Positions 7,091-16,245 of a stretch of 64,000 bases of DNA are shown here, piece by piece. The notes below the pieces were generated by a model. The model saw only the letters and a list, made by a program, of their open reading frames with translations. It ran no database searches and was not told where the DNA came from. The stretch is taken from NCBI RefSeq assembly GCF_038002765.1, contig NZ_JBBODE010000001.1, positions 806,001 through 870,000 on the forward strand. The letters run 5' to 3'. How positions within the stretch are numbered: the first letter of the stretch is position 1; every line of letters begins with the position of its first letter. A program made the translations under genes and the position numbers. Origin of the DNA: Peribacillus sp. FSL H8-0477. GTDB taxonomy: Bacteria > Bacillota > Bacilli > Bacillales > DSM-1321.

Positions 7091-8791
7091 ATGGAATCTA
7101 ATGAAAAAAAGTATATGGGCAGGTCTACTAATTGCTCTTACGAAAGAGAGACTGATACCGGGAATGCTGGAATGGTTGTTTCCGCTCATCCTGTCGCATC
7201 AAAAATCGGAGAAAAAATTCTCCTTCAAGGCGGGAATGCTGTTGATGCTGCTGTCGCTATTCAGTTTGCCCTTAATATCGTTGAACCCATGATGACTGGT
7301 ATTGGAGGCAGCGGATTTATGATGGTTTACCATCAAGAAAAAGATACCGTAAAGATCTATGACGGTCATGTACGTGCTCCACAGGCTGCTACACCAGATT
7401 TATTTTTAGATGAACAGGGTGAAGTCATCCCCTTTCGTGAGCGTTCAACCAAAGCAAACGCAATCGGAATTCCAGGTATTCTGAAAGCGATGGACGCTGC
7501 ACTAAAAGATCACGGTACGATGTCACTTAAAGATATAATTGAACCATCGATAAAGGTTGCTGAAGAAGGAGTACCCGTTAATTGGGTGTTCTGTGATGCT
7601 GTTGAAAACTTTACCTACCGGCTAGGTGACGATGCAAAACAGTTATTCATGCCAGAAGGACGGAAAATGAAAGAAGGCGACGTGCTAAAAAAAGAAAAAC
7701 TAGCAGATACCTACCGCATACTTCAACGTGATGGGATTGATGCCTTCTATAGTGGGGAAATCGGAAAAGCCATTATTTCAACCATTAAAAAGCATGGCGG
7801 AATTATGGAATTATCCGATTTAGAAAATTATCAAATTACGATTGACGATCCCCTTTGGGCTGACTATAAGGGCTACCAAATAGCCTCAACAAATGCACCA
7901 AGTGCAGGTGGTTTTTCTGTACTGCAAATCTTGAAAATTCTTGAAGAGTTCAAGATTGAACAATACGAACCTAGATCATGGGAACGTTACTACCTAATTG
8001 CCGAAGCAATGCGACTCGCATTCTCCGATAAAAAAGCATTTTTAGCTGACCCTGAATTTGCAGAATTGCCCTTACAAGGTCTGTTTAACAAAGAGTATAT
8101 TGAAAAACGCCGCAGCTTCATTAACTTTAAAAACCGAAATAACAAAATTGACTTTGGAAACCCTTGGAAATACGACACTGTCACTCAGCGAGAAGTCGTT
8201 CCTCAGCCTGACGATAAGGAACAAAGCGAAACCACTCACTTTACGGTAATGGATCGTTGGGGGAATATCGTTGCTTGTACCTCCACTGTTGAACATCCAT
8301 TTGGTTCCGGAATCATGGTTTCTGATTACGGCTTTATTCTCAATAATGAACTGACTGATTTTGATTCTGTTCCCGGCGGAATGAACCAGGTAGAACCAGG
8401 AAAACGACCGGTAAGCGGAAAAAGTCCTACCATAATATTTAAGGATAAAAAACCGGTTCTTACATTAGGTTCACCCGGCGGATCGACCATCATTAGTTCA
8501 GTTTCACAGACGATCCTCAATGTACTTGATTTTAATATGGATTTAAAATCAGCAATAGAAGAACCGCGGATCTTTACACCAATGGGCCCGCATATTGAAT
8601 GGGAAGCAGGAATGGATATGGACAGCAAAGGACATCTTGAAGGAATGGGCTTTGCCTTTAATGAAAAACCTCACTCCATTGGGAATGTTCAAGCAATCCA
8701 AATCGATCCTGAAACTGGCCTCATGCACGGTGCAGCCGATTCAAGTCGTGAAGGAACTGCCATTGGTTTAAATAAAGAAGATTATAAATAA
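7091..8791 (+). CDS. ggt: Gamma-glutamyltransferase, no signal peptide
   Basis: GGT proteins hydrolyse or transfer the gamma-glutamyl group of glutathione and related compounds, after the precursor cuts itself into two subunits. The 566-residue product has the N-terminal GGNAVDAAVA motif (near residue 48), the self-cleavage and nucleophile site ETTHFTVMD with the catalytic Thr at 381, and the SPGGSTI loop near 462. An AGGAGG site lies 7 nt before the ATG. The N-terminus is polar (MESNEKKYMG) with no export signal, so it should be cytosolic, unlike B. subtilis GGT. A different frame from 7101 would read as a hydrophobic signal-like start, discussed in the findings. It has its own terminator. 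Confidence 0.93.
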   Translation: MESNEKKYMGRSTNCSYERETDTGNAGMVVSAHPVASKIGEKILLQGGNAVDAAVAIQFALNIVEPMMTGIGGSGFMMVYHQEKDTVKIYDGHVRAPQAATPDLFLDEQGEVIPFRERSTKANAIGIPGILKAMDAALKDHGTMSLKDIIEPSIKVAEEGVPVNWVFCDAVENFTYRLGDDAKQLFMPEGRKMKEGDVLKKEKLADTYRILQRDGIDAFYSGEIGKAIISTIKKHGGIMELSDLENYQITIDDPLWADYKGYQIASTNAPSAGGFSVLQILKILEEFKIEQYEPRSWERYYLIAEAMRLAFSDKKAFLADPEFAELPLQGLFNKEYIEKRRSFINFKNRNNKIDFGNPWKYDTVTQREVVPQPDDKEQSETTHFTVMDRWGNIVACTSTVEHPFGSGIMVSDYGFILNNELTDFDSVPGGMNQVEPGKRPVSGKSPTIIFKDKKPVLTLGSPGGSTIISSVSQTILNVLDFNMDLKSAIEEPRIFTPMGPHIEWEAGMDMDSKGHLEGMGFAFNEKPHSIGNVQAIQIDPETGLMHGAADSSREGTAIGLNKEDYK

Positions 8792-8796
8792 GCCCA

Positions 8797-8830
8797 AACG
8801 GCTGTCGAGAAACTCGACAGCCGTTTTCTT
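8797..8830 (+). terminator. Intrinsic terminator of ggt
   Basis: AAACGGCTGTCGAG pairs with CTCGACAGCCGTTT around a short loop, followed by TTCTTTG. Confidence 0.8.
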
Positions 8831-8878
8831 TGTATAGCTTGGCGCATATCACTCAAGCTGAAACGATGGCTTTGGCTT

Positions 8879-8989
8879 TGCACAGAAAAACGCTTGGTTT
8901 GCACACGTTTTGGCTTATTTTGCACAGAAATGAGCTGCATCTGCACAGAAACGACTCTGTTTTGCACACTTATCCTACTATTCTGCACA
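8879..8989. repeat. Tandem array with exact 21-bp period (TGCACA core)
   Basis: TGCACA occurs at 8879, 8900, 8921, 8942, 8963 and 8984, every 21 bp without exception, four of the six copies reading TGCACAG. The other roughly 12-15 bases of each unit vary. A possible degenerate further copy starts near 8858. On the minus strand the array stays open and would encode a heptad-like SVQ repeat, but without a credible ribosome binding site. It lies between the convergent terminators of ggt and the methyltransferase gene. Confidence 0.85.
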
Positions 8990-9044
8990 GTTAAGTTTAC
9001 TAGAGCTGAATATTCAACTTTAACTTGAGCACTTTATCAATCAA

Positions 9045-9076
9045 AAAGAGGCTGGCTGCATACGCAGCCGGCCTCT
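9045..9076 (-). terminator. Terminator of the ypiP-like methyltransferase gene
   Basis: On the minus strand AGAGGCCGGCTGC pairs with GCAGCCAGCCTCT (one G/A mismatch) and is followed by TTTTT. Confidence 0.8.
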
Positions 9077-9077
9077 C

Positions 9078-9857
9078 TTAATTGTTCGTTTCTATAAACC
9101 CATAATGAAATGTTGATGTTTTTCTTTTCATGACGCTAAAGCCAAATTGATTAAAACGTGTGCTTCTATAATGATCTTTTAACACGACTCTGTTTACGGC
9201 CACTCGTTTCGCTTCATTTAACGCAGCTTCAGTTAGATCCTCTCTCGATGCAAAGTGAGTTAATCCTCGGATTCCGTTGGATTCAAGTACACTTTCTTCA
9301 AACATTGGATCAAAATATACAACATCAAAACTTTTATCCGGTATAGTTTTTAAGATATCGAGGTGATGACCTGTTTTAATTTCAATTCTTTTCATGGCTT
9401 CTTGAATTTCATTTTGAACGTCCTGCCAATGGTTCAAGCCGTTTCTGACAATGCAGGCGATGGCTGGATCCGCTTCAACAGCAACAACTGACCCATTTTC
9501 TCCAGCTGCAAAGCTCGCGATAATTGCGTCCGAACCAAGGCCAAGCGTACAATCCAGCACCCTGCTCCCTTTATGTATCCCGGCTGCTGCCAAATAAGGA
9601 TCTGCTTCTCCTTGCAATAGACGTTTTAAGCGAAGCATTGCGAGGTTAGGATGGAAAAAGAAAGGCTCTGCCGTTCCTAATTTATGAAGTTCCAGCCTGT
9701 TTTTCCCTACAACTAAACACTCATCACCATGTTGATGCTGTAAGTCCTTTATCGAACGCTTTTCCCGTTTTATGTACAGGACACTTAACTCATCTGCCAA
9801 ACTCTTCGCATGGTCAACCATTTCAGGATTTGTTCGCCCAGCGGTCGTTACAAACAT
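9078..9857 (-). CDS. ypiP: Class I SAM-dependent methyltransferase, YpiP/RsmJ-like
   Basis: The 259-residue protein has an N-terminal domain of about 85 residues and then a Rossmann methyltransferase core: motif I as VLDCTLGLGSDA (near residue 97), a VVAVEADP acidic loop, and VVYFDPMFE (near 182), where DPMF resembles the catalytic box of RsmJ-type rRNA guanine methyltransferases. The substrate is not known; RNA is plausible from the family. It is followed on the strand by a strong terminator and preceded by brxB, which matches the B. subtilis ypiP neighbourhood. Confidence 0.8.
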   Translation of the reverse strand: MFVTTAGRTNPEMVDHAKSLADELSVLYIKREKRSIKDLQHQHGDECLVVGKNRLELHKLGTAEPFFFHPNLAMLRLKRLLQGEADPYLAAAGIHKGSRVLDCTLGLGSDAIIASFAAGENGSVVAVEADPAIACIVRNGLNHWQDVQNEIQEAMKRIEIKTGHHLDILKTIPDKSFDVVYFDPMFEESVLESNGIRGLTHFASREDLTEAALNEAKRVAVNRVVLKDHYRSTRFNQFGFSVMKRKTSTFHYGFIETNN

Positions 9858-9884
9858 ATTGCCACTCCTTGCTTCTCTGGCATA

Positions 9885-9917
9885 GCAAAGGAGAATGGAC
9901 TCCCCATTCTCCTTTGC
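9885..9917 (-). terminator. Long hairpin after brxB
   Basis: GCAAAGGAGAATGG and CCATTCTCCTTTGC form a perfect stem of fourteen pairs with a 5-nt loop, directly after the brxB stop. The T tract is short, so it may also act as an RNA stabiliser or partial terminator. Confidence 0.6.
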
Positions 9918-9923
9918 AGAATC

Positions 9924-10358
9924 TTATTTAACTTGATTAAACGCCGTTAGTAAATTCCCCATAATCTCTTCCATTGGTTGTCCTTCAATATCATAACGAG
10001 GAATAAAGTGAACTACTTCTTTCCCTTTCAATAATGCCATTGACGGAGAAGATGGCTCGATATCACCAAAGACCTCACGCATTTTAGCTGTTGCTTCTTT
10101 ATCCTGACCAGCAAAAACTGTCACCAAATGATCTGGTTTTTTCTCTGATTGCAGAACAGCCTGTGTGGCCGCTGGACGTGCAAGACCGGCAGCACAGCCG
10201 CACACGGAATTCACTACAACAAGCGTTGTTCCTTCTACACCTTCAATAAAGTCTTCTACAGCTTCAGGTGTTGTCAGTTCCTTAAACCCTGCATTCGTTA
10301 ACTCGGCACGCATGGGCTTTACGACTTCTTTCATATATTCATCATATGCACTTGACAT
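9924..10358 (-). CDS. brxB: Bacilliredoxin BrxB (YphP)
   Basis: BrxB removes bacillithiol from S-bacillithiolated proteins in Firmicutes that use bacillithiol. The start chosen is the ATG at 10358, 9 nt after GAGGAGGAA, giving 144 residues, the known size; a longer open frame upstream lacks support. The unusual CxC active site is present as Cys53-Gly-Cys55 (SVCGCAAG), the same positions as B. subtilis YphP. It lies between ypiP and ilvD, as part of a conserved block. Confidence 0.92.
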   Translation of the reverse strand: MSSAYDEYMKEVVKPMRAELTNAGFKELTTPEAVEDFIEGVEGTTLVVVNSVCGCAAGLARPAATQAVLQSEKKPDHLVTVFAGQDKEATAKMREVFGDIEPSSPSMALLKGKEVVHFIPRYDIEGQPMEEIMGNLLTAFNQVK

Positions 10359-10450
10359 AATTATTTCTTCCTCCTCAATTCCTACTATATCTTTAGCATA
10401 CCGTACAACAAGCATGGAATACAAGAAAAGTGCAAGCTCATCTAGGTGTT

Positions 10451-10480
10451 AAAAAAAGGCGCCCTTTGATTGGACGCCTT
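10451..10480 (-). terminator. Intrinsic terminator of ilvD
   Basis: On the minus strand AAGGCGTCC and GGGCGCCTT form a stem followed by seven T, directly after the ilvD stop. Confidence 0.85.
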
Positions 10481-10484
10481 GCCT

Positions 10485-12203
10485 TTACTTAACCTTTTGT
10501 GGTTCTGGTGCTGTTTCATCTTCAAAAGCATCTGTTACTGCACCTTTTGAAGCAGAAGAGACTAGACGGGCAAATTTAGCAAGCTGCCCTCTAGCAACTA
10601 GCTTAGGAGCTTTCCAATCTAATTTCCGCGCTTGTAATTCTTGTTCAGAAAGATTAACTTCAAGCAATTGTTTATCAGAATCTATTGTAATAATATCACC
10701 TGTTTGAATGAGCCCAATTGGACCTCCAACTTGTGCTTCTGGTGCAATATGACCGATAACCAAACCATGTGTGCCGCCTGAGAAACGCCCATCCGTCAAC
10801 AAGGCAACCGATTCTCCTAACCCTTTTCCAACTAAAATCCCGGAGATTGAGAGCATCTCTGGCATTCCTGGGCCGCCCTTAGGTCCTTCGTAGCGAATGA
10901 CAACCACATCACCGGCAACGACATCATCATTTAAAATGGCTTCAGTAGCACTTGGCTCGTCATCAAATACTTTAGCTGTCCCCGTTAAGCTTCTCACCTT
11001 AAGACCGGAAACTTTAGCAACCGCACCCTCTGGGGCCAGATTCCCTTTCAAGATAACAAGCGGACCATCTGGGTACAGCGGCTGTTCTACAGGTGTAATG
11101 ATTTTTTGGCCTTCCTCAAAATCAGGGAATTCTTCTAAGTTCTCAGCAATGGTTTTCCCGGTTACGGTTAAACAGTCACCATGAAGTAATCCTGCTTTCA
11201 ATAAATGCTTCATCACAGCGGGAATTCCACCGATTTTATGAAGGTCTTCCATAACATATTGTCCGCTTGGACGTAAGTCAGCGATATGCGGTACCTTTTT
11301 CTGAAGACGGTTAAAGTCTTCCAGTGATAAATCGACTTCAGCAGAATGGGCAATCGCCATCAGATGAAGAATAGCATTCGTTGATCCGCCAAGTGCCATA
11401 ACAATCGTGATGCCATTTTCAAAGGCTTTTTTCGTTAAGATATCCCGCGGGTAGATGTCTTGCTCAAGCATTCTATACACTGCCTCGCCGGCACGGTAAC
11501 AATCGTCTTGTTTTTGATCTGTTTCAGCTGGATTAGACGAACTTCCCGGCAAACTCATTCCCATCGCTTCAATTGCACTAGCCATGGTGTTAGCTGTGTA
11601 CATTCCTCCACATGATCCTGCACCAGGGCAAGCGTTACATTCTACCTTTTTCAATCCTGCTTCATCCAGCTTACCTGCATTGTATTCGCCCACGCCTTCA
11701 AAGGCTGAAACGATATCAATATTCTTACCGTTGATAGTACCTGGGCGAATGGTTCCCCCATATACGAAGATGGATGGCAGATTAATACGGGCAATCGCCA
11801 TCATACAGCCTGGCATATTCTTATCACAGCCGCCAATGGCGACAAATCCATCCAGGCTTTCACCACCAACTACTGTTTCAATTGAATCGGCAATCAAATC
11901 ACGGCTTGGAAGAGAATATCTCATTCCCTCTGTTCCCATTGATATACCATCGGAAACGGTGATTGTATTAAAGATCATAGGCGCTCCGCCAGCGTCACGC
12001 GCCCCTTTTTTGGCTCTTCTAGCTAATTCATCAATATGTATATTACACGGCGTCACTTCACTCCATGTGCTCGCAATGCCAATCATCGGTTTTTTAAAAT
12101 CCTCATCCGTAAATCCGACTGCTCGAAGCATAGCCCGGTTAGGTACACGGGTTGGTCCTCCCTCACTGATGACTTTACTGCGGATTCTTAGGTCTTTTTT
12201 CAT
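10485..12203 (-). CDS. ilvD: Dihydroxy-acid dehydratase
   Basis: IlvD dehydrates dihydroxy-isovalerate and dihydroxy-methylvalerate in valine, leucine and isoleucine synthesis and needs an iron-sulfur cluster. I chose the ATG at 12203, 8-9 nt after AAGGGGGAGAG; the frame stays open upstream but those codons overlap the promoter. The 572-residue product has the cluster motifs GCDKNMPGC and [16 protein letters not shown] and the [11 protein letters not shown] stretch of the family. The C-terminus carries about 15 extra Glu/Pro/Lys-rich residues compared with typical IlvD of about 558. It is monocistronic, with a CodY-like box overlapping its promoter. Confidence 0.96.
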   Translation of the reverse strand: MKKDLRIRSKVISEGGPTRVPNRAMLRAVGFTDEDFKKPMIGIASTWSEVTPCNIHIDELARRAKKGARDAGGAPMIFNTITVSDGISMGTEGMRYSLPSRDLIADSIETVVGGESLDGFVAIGGCDKNMPGCMMAIARINLPSIFVYGGTIRPGTINGKNIDIVSAFEGVGEYNAGKLDEAGLKKVECNACPGAGSCGGMYTANTMASAIEAMGMSLPGSSSNPAETDQKQDDCYRAGEAVYRMLEQDIYPRDILTKKAFENGITIVMALGGSTNAILHLMAIAHSAEVDLSLEDFNRLQKKVPHIADLRPSGQYVMEDLHKIGGIPAVMKHLLKAGLLHGDCLTVTGKTIAENLEEFPDFEEGQKIITPVEQPLYPDGPLVILKGNLAPEGAVAKVSGLKVRSLTGTAKVFDDEPSATEAILNDDVVAGDVVVIRYEGPKGGPGMPEMLSISGILVGKGLGESVALLTDGRFSGGTHGLVIGHIAPEAQVGGPIGLIQTGDIITIDSDKQLLEVNLSEQELQARKLDWKAPKLVARGQLAKFARLVSSASKGAVTDAFEDETAPEPQKVK

Positions 12204-12230
12204 TGTGTCTCTCCCCCTTGTTTTCTTATC

Positions 12231-12266
12231 AATATAGAAAACTTTTCGAAGAATTTCAAGAAAATT
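12231..12266 (-). promoter_or_regulatory. ilvD promoter overlapped by a CodY-like box
   Basis: Minus strand TTGAAA (12254-12259) and TATATT (12231-12236) are 17 nt apart. AATTTTCTTGAAATT at 12252-12266 matches 13 of 15 bases of the CodY consensus and covers the -35 element, so binding should block RNA polymerase. Repression by CodY is inferred. Confidence 0.72.
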
Positions 12267-12325
12267 CGTATATTTTAGCAAATTATTTTTCTGAATAAAT
12301 AGAAAACACCGATAATTAAAGCAGA

Positions 12326-12370
12326 TAAAAAAGGACTCCCCTCCCATTTATGGAAAGAAAGAAAGTCCTT
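12326..12370 (-). terminator. Terminator of ypgR
   Basis: On the minus strand AAGGACT and AGTCCTT enclose a long loop and are followed by six T. Confidence 0.65.
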
Positions 12371-12373
12371 CTA

Positions 12374-13495
12374 TTACTGTCGTGAATCCGTCATTTGCTT
12401 CCATACAGATCCTTTTGCTTCTTCTCCGTTTTCAATCCGATTAATCGCCATCTTTACTTGCATCGCTACTTCGAATTCAGGATCATTTTCTGCTTCTCTT
12501 AACGCTTCAATGACCGATTCATCACCAGATTCATACAAGAACATGGCAGCTCTCCAGCGAACTAGCTTATTTTTATCTTTAAGTGCTTTAGCCATCTCAG
12601 TCATAGCCTCAGGGAAACCTAGATCTGATAAGCAGTCTCCAGCCGTTCTGCGTACACCAGAATTTTTATCTGTCAGGCCTTTATAAAGATATGGTAATAC
12701 GATTGGATCTTCAATCATTCCCAAATAAACTACGGTTTGTCGGCGGATCGATACCTTTGTATCTGCTAAAGCCTGGTTAAGTAATGGCAAATCTTCAACC
12801 GTTGGATCTTCCATTTGAACAAGAGCTTGGTAGCGTTTTTCCCAACTTTCATCTTCAAGCATTTCTGCTGTAAGCTTTACCTTTTCCCTCTTTATAGGCG
12901 CTGATGTTTTATCTGTACTCTTCTGTCCAATCTCAACCAGTTGATTCAAACGCTCTTGTGGATAAGCAGCGACCAATTCTTCCATCACTTCTGTACCAAT
13001 CGCATCTAGTTCACCATAGCGGACCCCGTAATCTTTCCACTTTCGGAGCATGACGACATTGTCCTCTAGATTCTGAGCCATCTTTACTGCCACAACAAAG
13101 TGTTCAGGCATAGCAAACCTTTTTTCACTGCTGCCATCATTCAGTTTTATTTGCATGGGAATCCCTTTAAATTGCTGAATTAAAACCGATACTTCACCAA
13201 AATGATCAAGAATTTTTTGGGCCGATTCATCCGTTATTTCTTCACCAAAGATTTTCCGTATTTGAATTAAGATATCCTGCCAATCATATTTCGCATTGCG
13301 TTCTACTGCAAGGAAGTCGGCAACGTGGTAGACGCCCGTAACTCCATCAATTTTTAATATATCCTGAATTAATGGCGGCGCTTGGTCAGCAAAGTTCTTT
13401 TTAAAATTATTGCTTCTGCCCGCCGGCAGTTCTTCGGATAAGTTGACTTTCATCGTATTTGGACTTGGTGTTGGTTCAATCGATAATATATTCAC
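12374..13495 (-). CDS. ypgR: YpgR-type protein: Nfu/NifU N-terminal domain plus HEAT repeats
   Basis: The GTG at 13495 follows AAAGGAGAG by 6 nt and gives 373 residues, near the size of B. subtilis YpgR. The first 85-90 residues (ILSIEPTPSPNTMKVNL at the start, then GVYHVADFLAVERN) form an Nfu/NifU N-terminal-like domain seen on iron-sulfur scaffold proteins. The C-terminal half (from about residue 215) contains helical repeats with LPLLNQALADTKVSIRRQTV and similar units, typical of HEAT or PBS-lyase-like repeats. It lacks the CxxC of true Nfu scaffolds, so cluster assembly cannot be claimed. It has been labelled 'conserved virulence factor C' in staphylococci; the role remains unclear. Confidence 0.82.
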   Translation of the reverse strand: MNILSIEPTPSPNTMKVNLSEELPAGRSNNFKKNFADQAPPLIQDILKIDGVTGVYHVADFLAVERNAKYDWQDILIQIRKIFGEEITDESAQKILDHFGEVSVLIQQFKGIPMQIKLNDGSSEKRFAMPEHFVVAVKMAQNLEDNVVMLRKWKDYGVRYGELDAIGTEVMEELVAAYPQERLNQLVEIGQKSTDKTSAPIKREKVKLTAEMLEDESWEKRYQALVQMEDPTVEDLPLLNQALADTKVSIRRQTVVYLGMIEDPIVLPYLYKGLTDKNSGVRRTAGDCLSDLGFPEAMTEMAKALKDKNKLVRWRAAMFLYESGDESVIEALREAENDPEFEVAMQVKMAINRIENGEEAKGSVWKQMTDSRQ

Positions 13496-13609
13496 ATTAA
13501 TCTCTCCTTTATTGCTTCGAAACATCTATATGTCTCGATTTTAACATACTCCTTTCGTGAACACATATAATCCGCATGAGTTGAAAATATTGTCATTCAC
13601 CTTGTCTTC

Positions 13610-13649
13610 AAAAAAAATACGACCTTCCAGAACAAGTCTAGAAAGCCGT
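13610..13649 (-). terminator. Terminator of the ABC-F gene
   Basis: On the minus strand ACGGCTTTCTAGA pairs with TCTGGAAGGTCGT, allowing G-T pairs, and is followed by ATTTTTTTT. Confidence 0.65.
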
Positions 13650-13655
13650 TTTCAC

Positions 13656-15533
13656 TTATTGATCCTCTTGCTTCTCAGCTAGGTATTCCCATCTTTCCAT
13701 CGTTTGCTCTAATTTTTCGGTTAGCTGGGCCTCTTCTTCAAGCAATAGTCGGATTTTCTCAAAGTCACTGCCGGCGACCGCCATTTCAGACGTGATTGCA
13801 GCCAGTCGTTCTTCAATTTTCTCCATATCTTCTTCAATGGTTCCCCATTCAATCTTTTCTGCATATGTTAATTTTTTCTTTTTCTCCGTACGTTCTTGAA
13901 CAACGGGACGCTTCACTGGTGCAGGTGCTTGTTCTGCTTTTTCATCTTCAAGAAAGTCCGTATAACCGCCATAGTAGAAATCTATGGTACCTGCTGCTCT
14001 AAATACAAAGAGATGATCACAGGTTTTATCGAGGAAATAGCGATCATGCGATACTGTCACAACGACGCCCGGGAAAGTTTGGAGGTAATCCTCAAGTACG
14101 GTCAATGTTTGAGTATCTAAATCATTCGTCGGCTCATCTAAAAGCAGAACATTTGGAGATGACATTAAAATTTTCAATAAAAACAGTCTGCGTTTTTCGC
14201 CGCCGGAAAGCTTGCGGATTAGTGTACCATGCGTATTAAGCGGGAACAAAAACTTTTCAAGCATTTGTGCGGCCGTTATAATGCTGCCATCTTTCAACGT
14301 GATAGCATCAGCTGTTTTTCGAATGTATTCAATCATTCTCAAACCTGGATCAATCTCTTCGTTCACCTGTGTATAATACCCGATTTTAACCGTTTGACCA
14401 ATTTCGATTTCACCTGAATCTATTGGAATCGTGCCAGCTAAAATATTTAATAATGTTGATTTTCCCGTACCATTTCTTCCGACAATCCCAATTCGATCGC
14501 CTGGTTTAAACAGGAATGAAAAAGACTGAATAAGAGGATCGTTGGTAAATGATTTAGAGATCTCCTTTAATTCAATCACTTTTTTACCTAGCCGTGTTCC
14601 GCTGAGCCCAATTTCTAAACTTTCTTGTTTCGTCTTATTTTTCACATTTTCTTCAAGTGTCTCAAACCGTTGAATCCGAGCTTTTTGTTTGGTCGAACGT
14701 GCTTTCGCGCCTCTGCGAATCCAAGCAAGTTCTGTTTTAAATAAGTTTTCTTTTTTCGCTCTATCCTGCGATTCGTTTTCTTCGCGGATCGCTTTGGCTT
14801 CAAGAAAATCAGCATAATTCCCTTTGTATTCATAAAGACTTCCTTGTTCGATTTCCCAAATCTTCTTAGCTACATTATCTAAGAAGTACCGATCATGTGT
14901 AACAAATAAAACTGAACCAGGATACTTTGCCAGATATTCTTCCAGCCATTTAATACTTTCAAAATCAAGATGGTTGGTCGGTTCATCTAGAATAAGCAAA
15001 TCAGGCGTTTCTATCAGTGTTTTAGCAAGCGCTGCCCGCTTTTTTTGACCGCCTGATAGTTCCGATAACGATCTTGAAAAGTCAGGCAGCCCAAGTTTAG
15101 TCAAAAAAGTCCGGGCATCTGCACTGGTTTCCCAAGCGCCCATTTCATCCATCTTTTGCTGTAGATGTAATAGACGATCCTGTACGGCTGAATCTTGAGG
15201 ATTTTCTTGTAGAACTAATAAGGTTTTTTCGTAGTTCTTAATTAGGGTAAATACTGGCGAGTCACTAGCGTATAGGTACTCCATAATCGTTAAATCTTCA
15301 TTAAAAACCGGATCCTGATCTAGGTAGGAGATAGAATAATCGTTTGGATGATCTTTCATTCCCTCATCGTAGTCTTCAGTTCCTGCAATGATATTTAATA
15401 ATGTTGATTTTCCCGTTCCATTAACACCCAAGACACCGATCTTGTCACCTTCTGAAATGGAAAAGGCAATATTATTAAAAATCGTTTTATCACCTTGTGT
15501 TTTTTTAATTTTCTCCATGCTGAATACTTTCAT
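13656..15533 (-). CDS. ABC-F family ATPase, Uup/YfmR-like
   Basis: ABC-F proteins bind the ribosomal E site and help translation, or protect against antibiotics; they have no membrane domain. This 625-residue protein has two ATPase domains: Walker A GVNGTGKST (near residue 37) and GRNGTGKST (near 350), signatures LSGGQKKR and LSGGEKRR, and Walker B boxes LILDEPTNHLD and LLLDEPTNDLD. A linker rich in basic residues lies between them. The C-terminus is a charged coiled coil of about 75 residues, as in Uup and YfmR, which favours a housekeeping role over drug resistance. The start at 15533 overlaps the upstream HD hydrolase stop by 4 nt. In B. subtilis I do not recall an ABC-F gene between ypgQ and ypgR. 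Confidence 0.88.
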   Translation of the reverse strand: MKVFSMEKIKKTQGDKTIFNNIAFSISEGDKIGVLGVNGTGKSTLLNIIAGTEDYDEGMKDHPNDYSISYLDQDPVFNEDLTIMEYLYASDSPVFTLIKNYEKTLLVLQENPQDSAVQDRLLHLQQKMDEMGAWETSADARTFLTKLGLPDFSRSLSELSGGQKKRAALAKTLIETPDLLILDEPTNHLDFESIKWLEEYLAKYPGSVLFVTHDRYFLDNVAKKIWEIEQGSLYEYKGNYADFLEAKAIREENESQDRAKKENLFKTELAWIRRGAKARSTKQKARIQRFETLEENVKNKTKQESLEIGLSGTRLGKKVIELKEISKSFTNDPLIQSFSFLFKPGDRIGIVGRNGTGKSTLLNILAGTIPIDSGEIEIGQTVKIGYYTQVNEEIDPGLRMIEYIRKTADAITLKDGSIITAAQMLEKFLFPLNTHGTLIRKLSGGEKRRLFLLKILMSSPNVLLLDEPTNDLDTQTLTVLEDYLQTFPGVVVTVSHDRYFLDKTCDHLFVFRAAGTIDFYYGGYTDFLEDEKAEQAPAPVKRPVVQERTEKKKKLTYAEKIEWGTIEEDMEKIEERLAAITSEMAVAGSDFEKIRLLLEEEAQLTEKLEQTMERWEYLAEKQEDQ

Positions 15534-16171
15534 AGTAATACATCCCATTCCTTATTAAATTGCTGTAAAAACTCTTCCATATATTGTTGACGTTCCTTGG
15601 CTATCGCTACTGCTGTATCGGTATGAAGCATGTCAGACAACTTCAATAGCTTTTCATGGAAATGATGAATGGACGTACTTGTTCCATTTCGATATTCCTC
15701 TTTGTTCATTGAATCTCTTACAGAAATCGCTGGATCATAAAGCAGTTGCCCTTTTTTACCCCCATAGGCAAAAGTTCGGGCAATCCCTATGGCCCCAAGT
15801 GCATCAATTCGATCAGCATCTTGAACAATTTTAGCCTCTATCGATGGAAGATCCGTCTGCCCTTTGCTATATGAAATACTATCAATTATCTGTTTAATCT
15901 CTTTCACTTGGCAGTCGGCAAGATTATTCCTTCTAAACCAACTATCTAAAAGAGCCAGTCCCGTTTCTTCATTGTCATGCAGCTTGTCATCCGGAATATC
16001 ATGCAAGAGTGCAGCTAATTCAATGATGAAGCTATCACCTAGTTGTTCTTTTTTCGCTATATGTACAGCTATCTTTCTCACTCGATCTGAATGATACCAA
16101 TCATGACCAGTACTATCTTGACCAAGGTTTTCTTTAACAAACTGTTCGGCATCTCTAATTGATTGATTCAT
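15530..16171 (-). CDS. ypgQ: HD-domain phosphohydrolase YpgQ
   Basis: YpgQ-type enzymes are metal-dependent HD hydrolases; B. subtilis YpgQ has been reported to cleave nucleoside triphosphates to pyrophosphate and monophosphate. The 213 residues contain the H...HD...D set: HDWYHSDRV (near residue 23), LLHDIPDDK (near 55) and QDADRIDALGAIG (near 116). The stop overlaps the ABC-F start (ATGA), so the two genes are translationally coupled. Confidence 0.88.
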   Translation of the reverse strand: MNQSIRDAEQFVKENLGQDSTGHDWYHSDRVRKIAVHIAKKEQLGDSFIIELAALLHDIPDDKLHDNEETGLALLDSWFRRNNLADCQVKEIKQIIDSISYSKGQTDLPSIEAKIVQDADRIDALGAIGIARTFAYGGKKGQLLYDPAISVRDSMNKEEYRNGTSTSIHHFHEKLLKLSDMLHTDTAVAIAKERQQYMEEFLQQFNKEWDVLL

Positions 16172-16245
16172 AAGTCTGCTCCTTTTTGATACCTTACCTA
16201 TTCTACCATGGAAGGCACTTTTTAGCCCAGAACAGAACGATGTCC

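Noticed and set aside
8782-8988. 68-codon minus-strand frame with SVQ heptads
   Set aside because: It runs through the 21-bp repeat array and the ggt terminator; period 21 automatically keeps the frame open.
11584-12237. 217-codon plus-strand frame inside ilvD
   Set aside because: Antisense to a well-conserved enzyme with all its motifs; no start signal.
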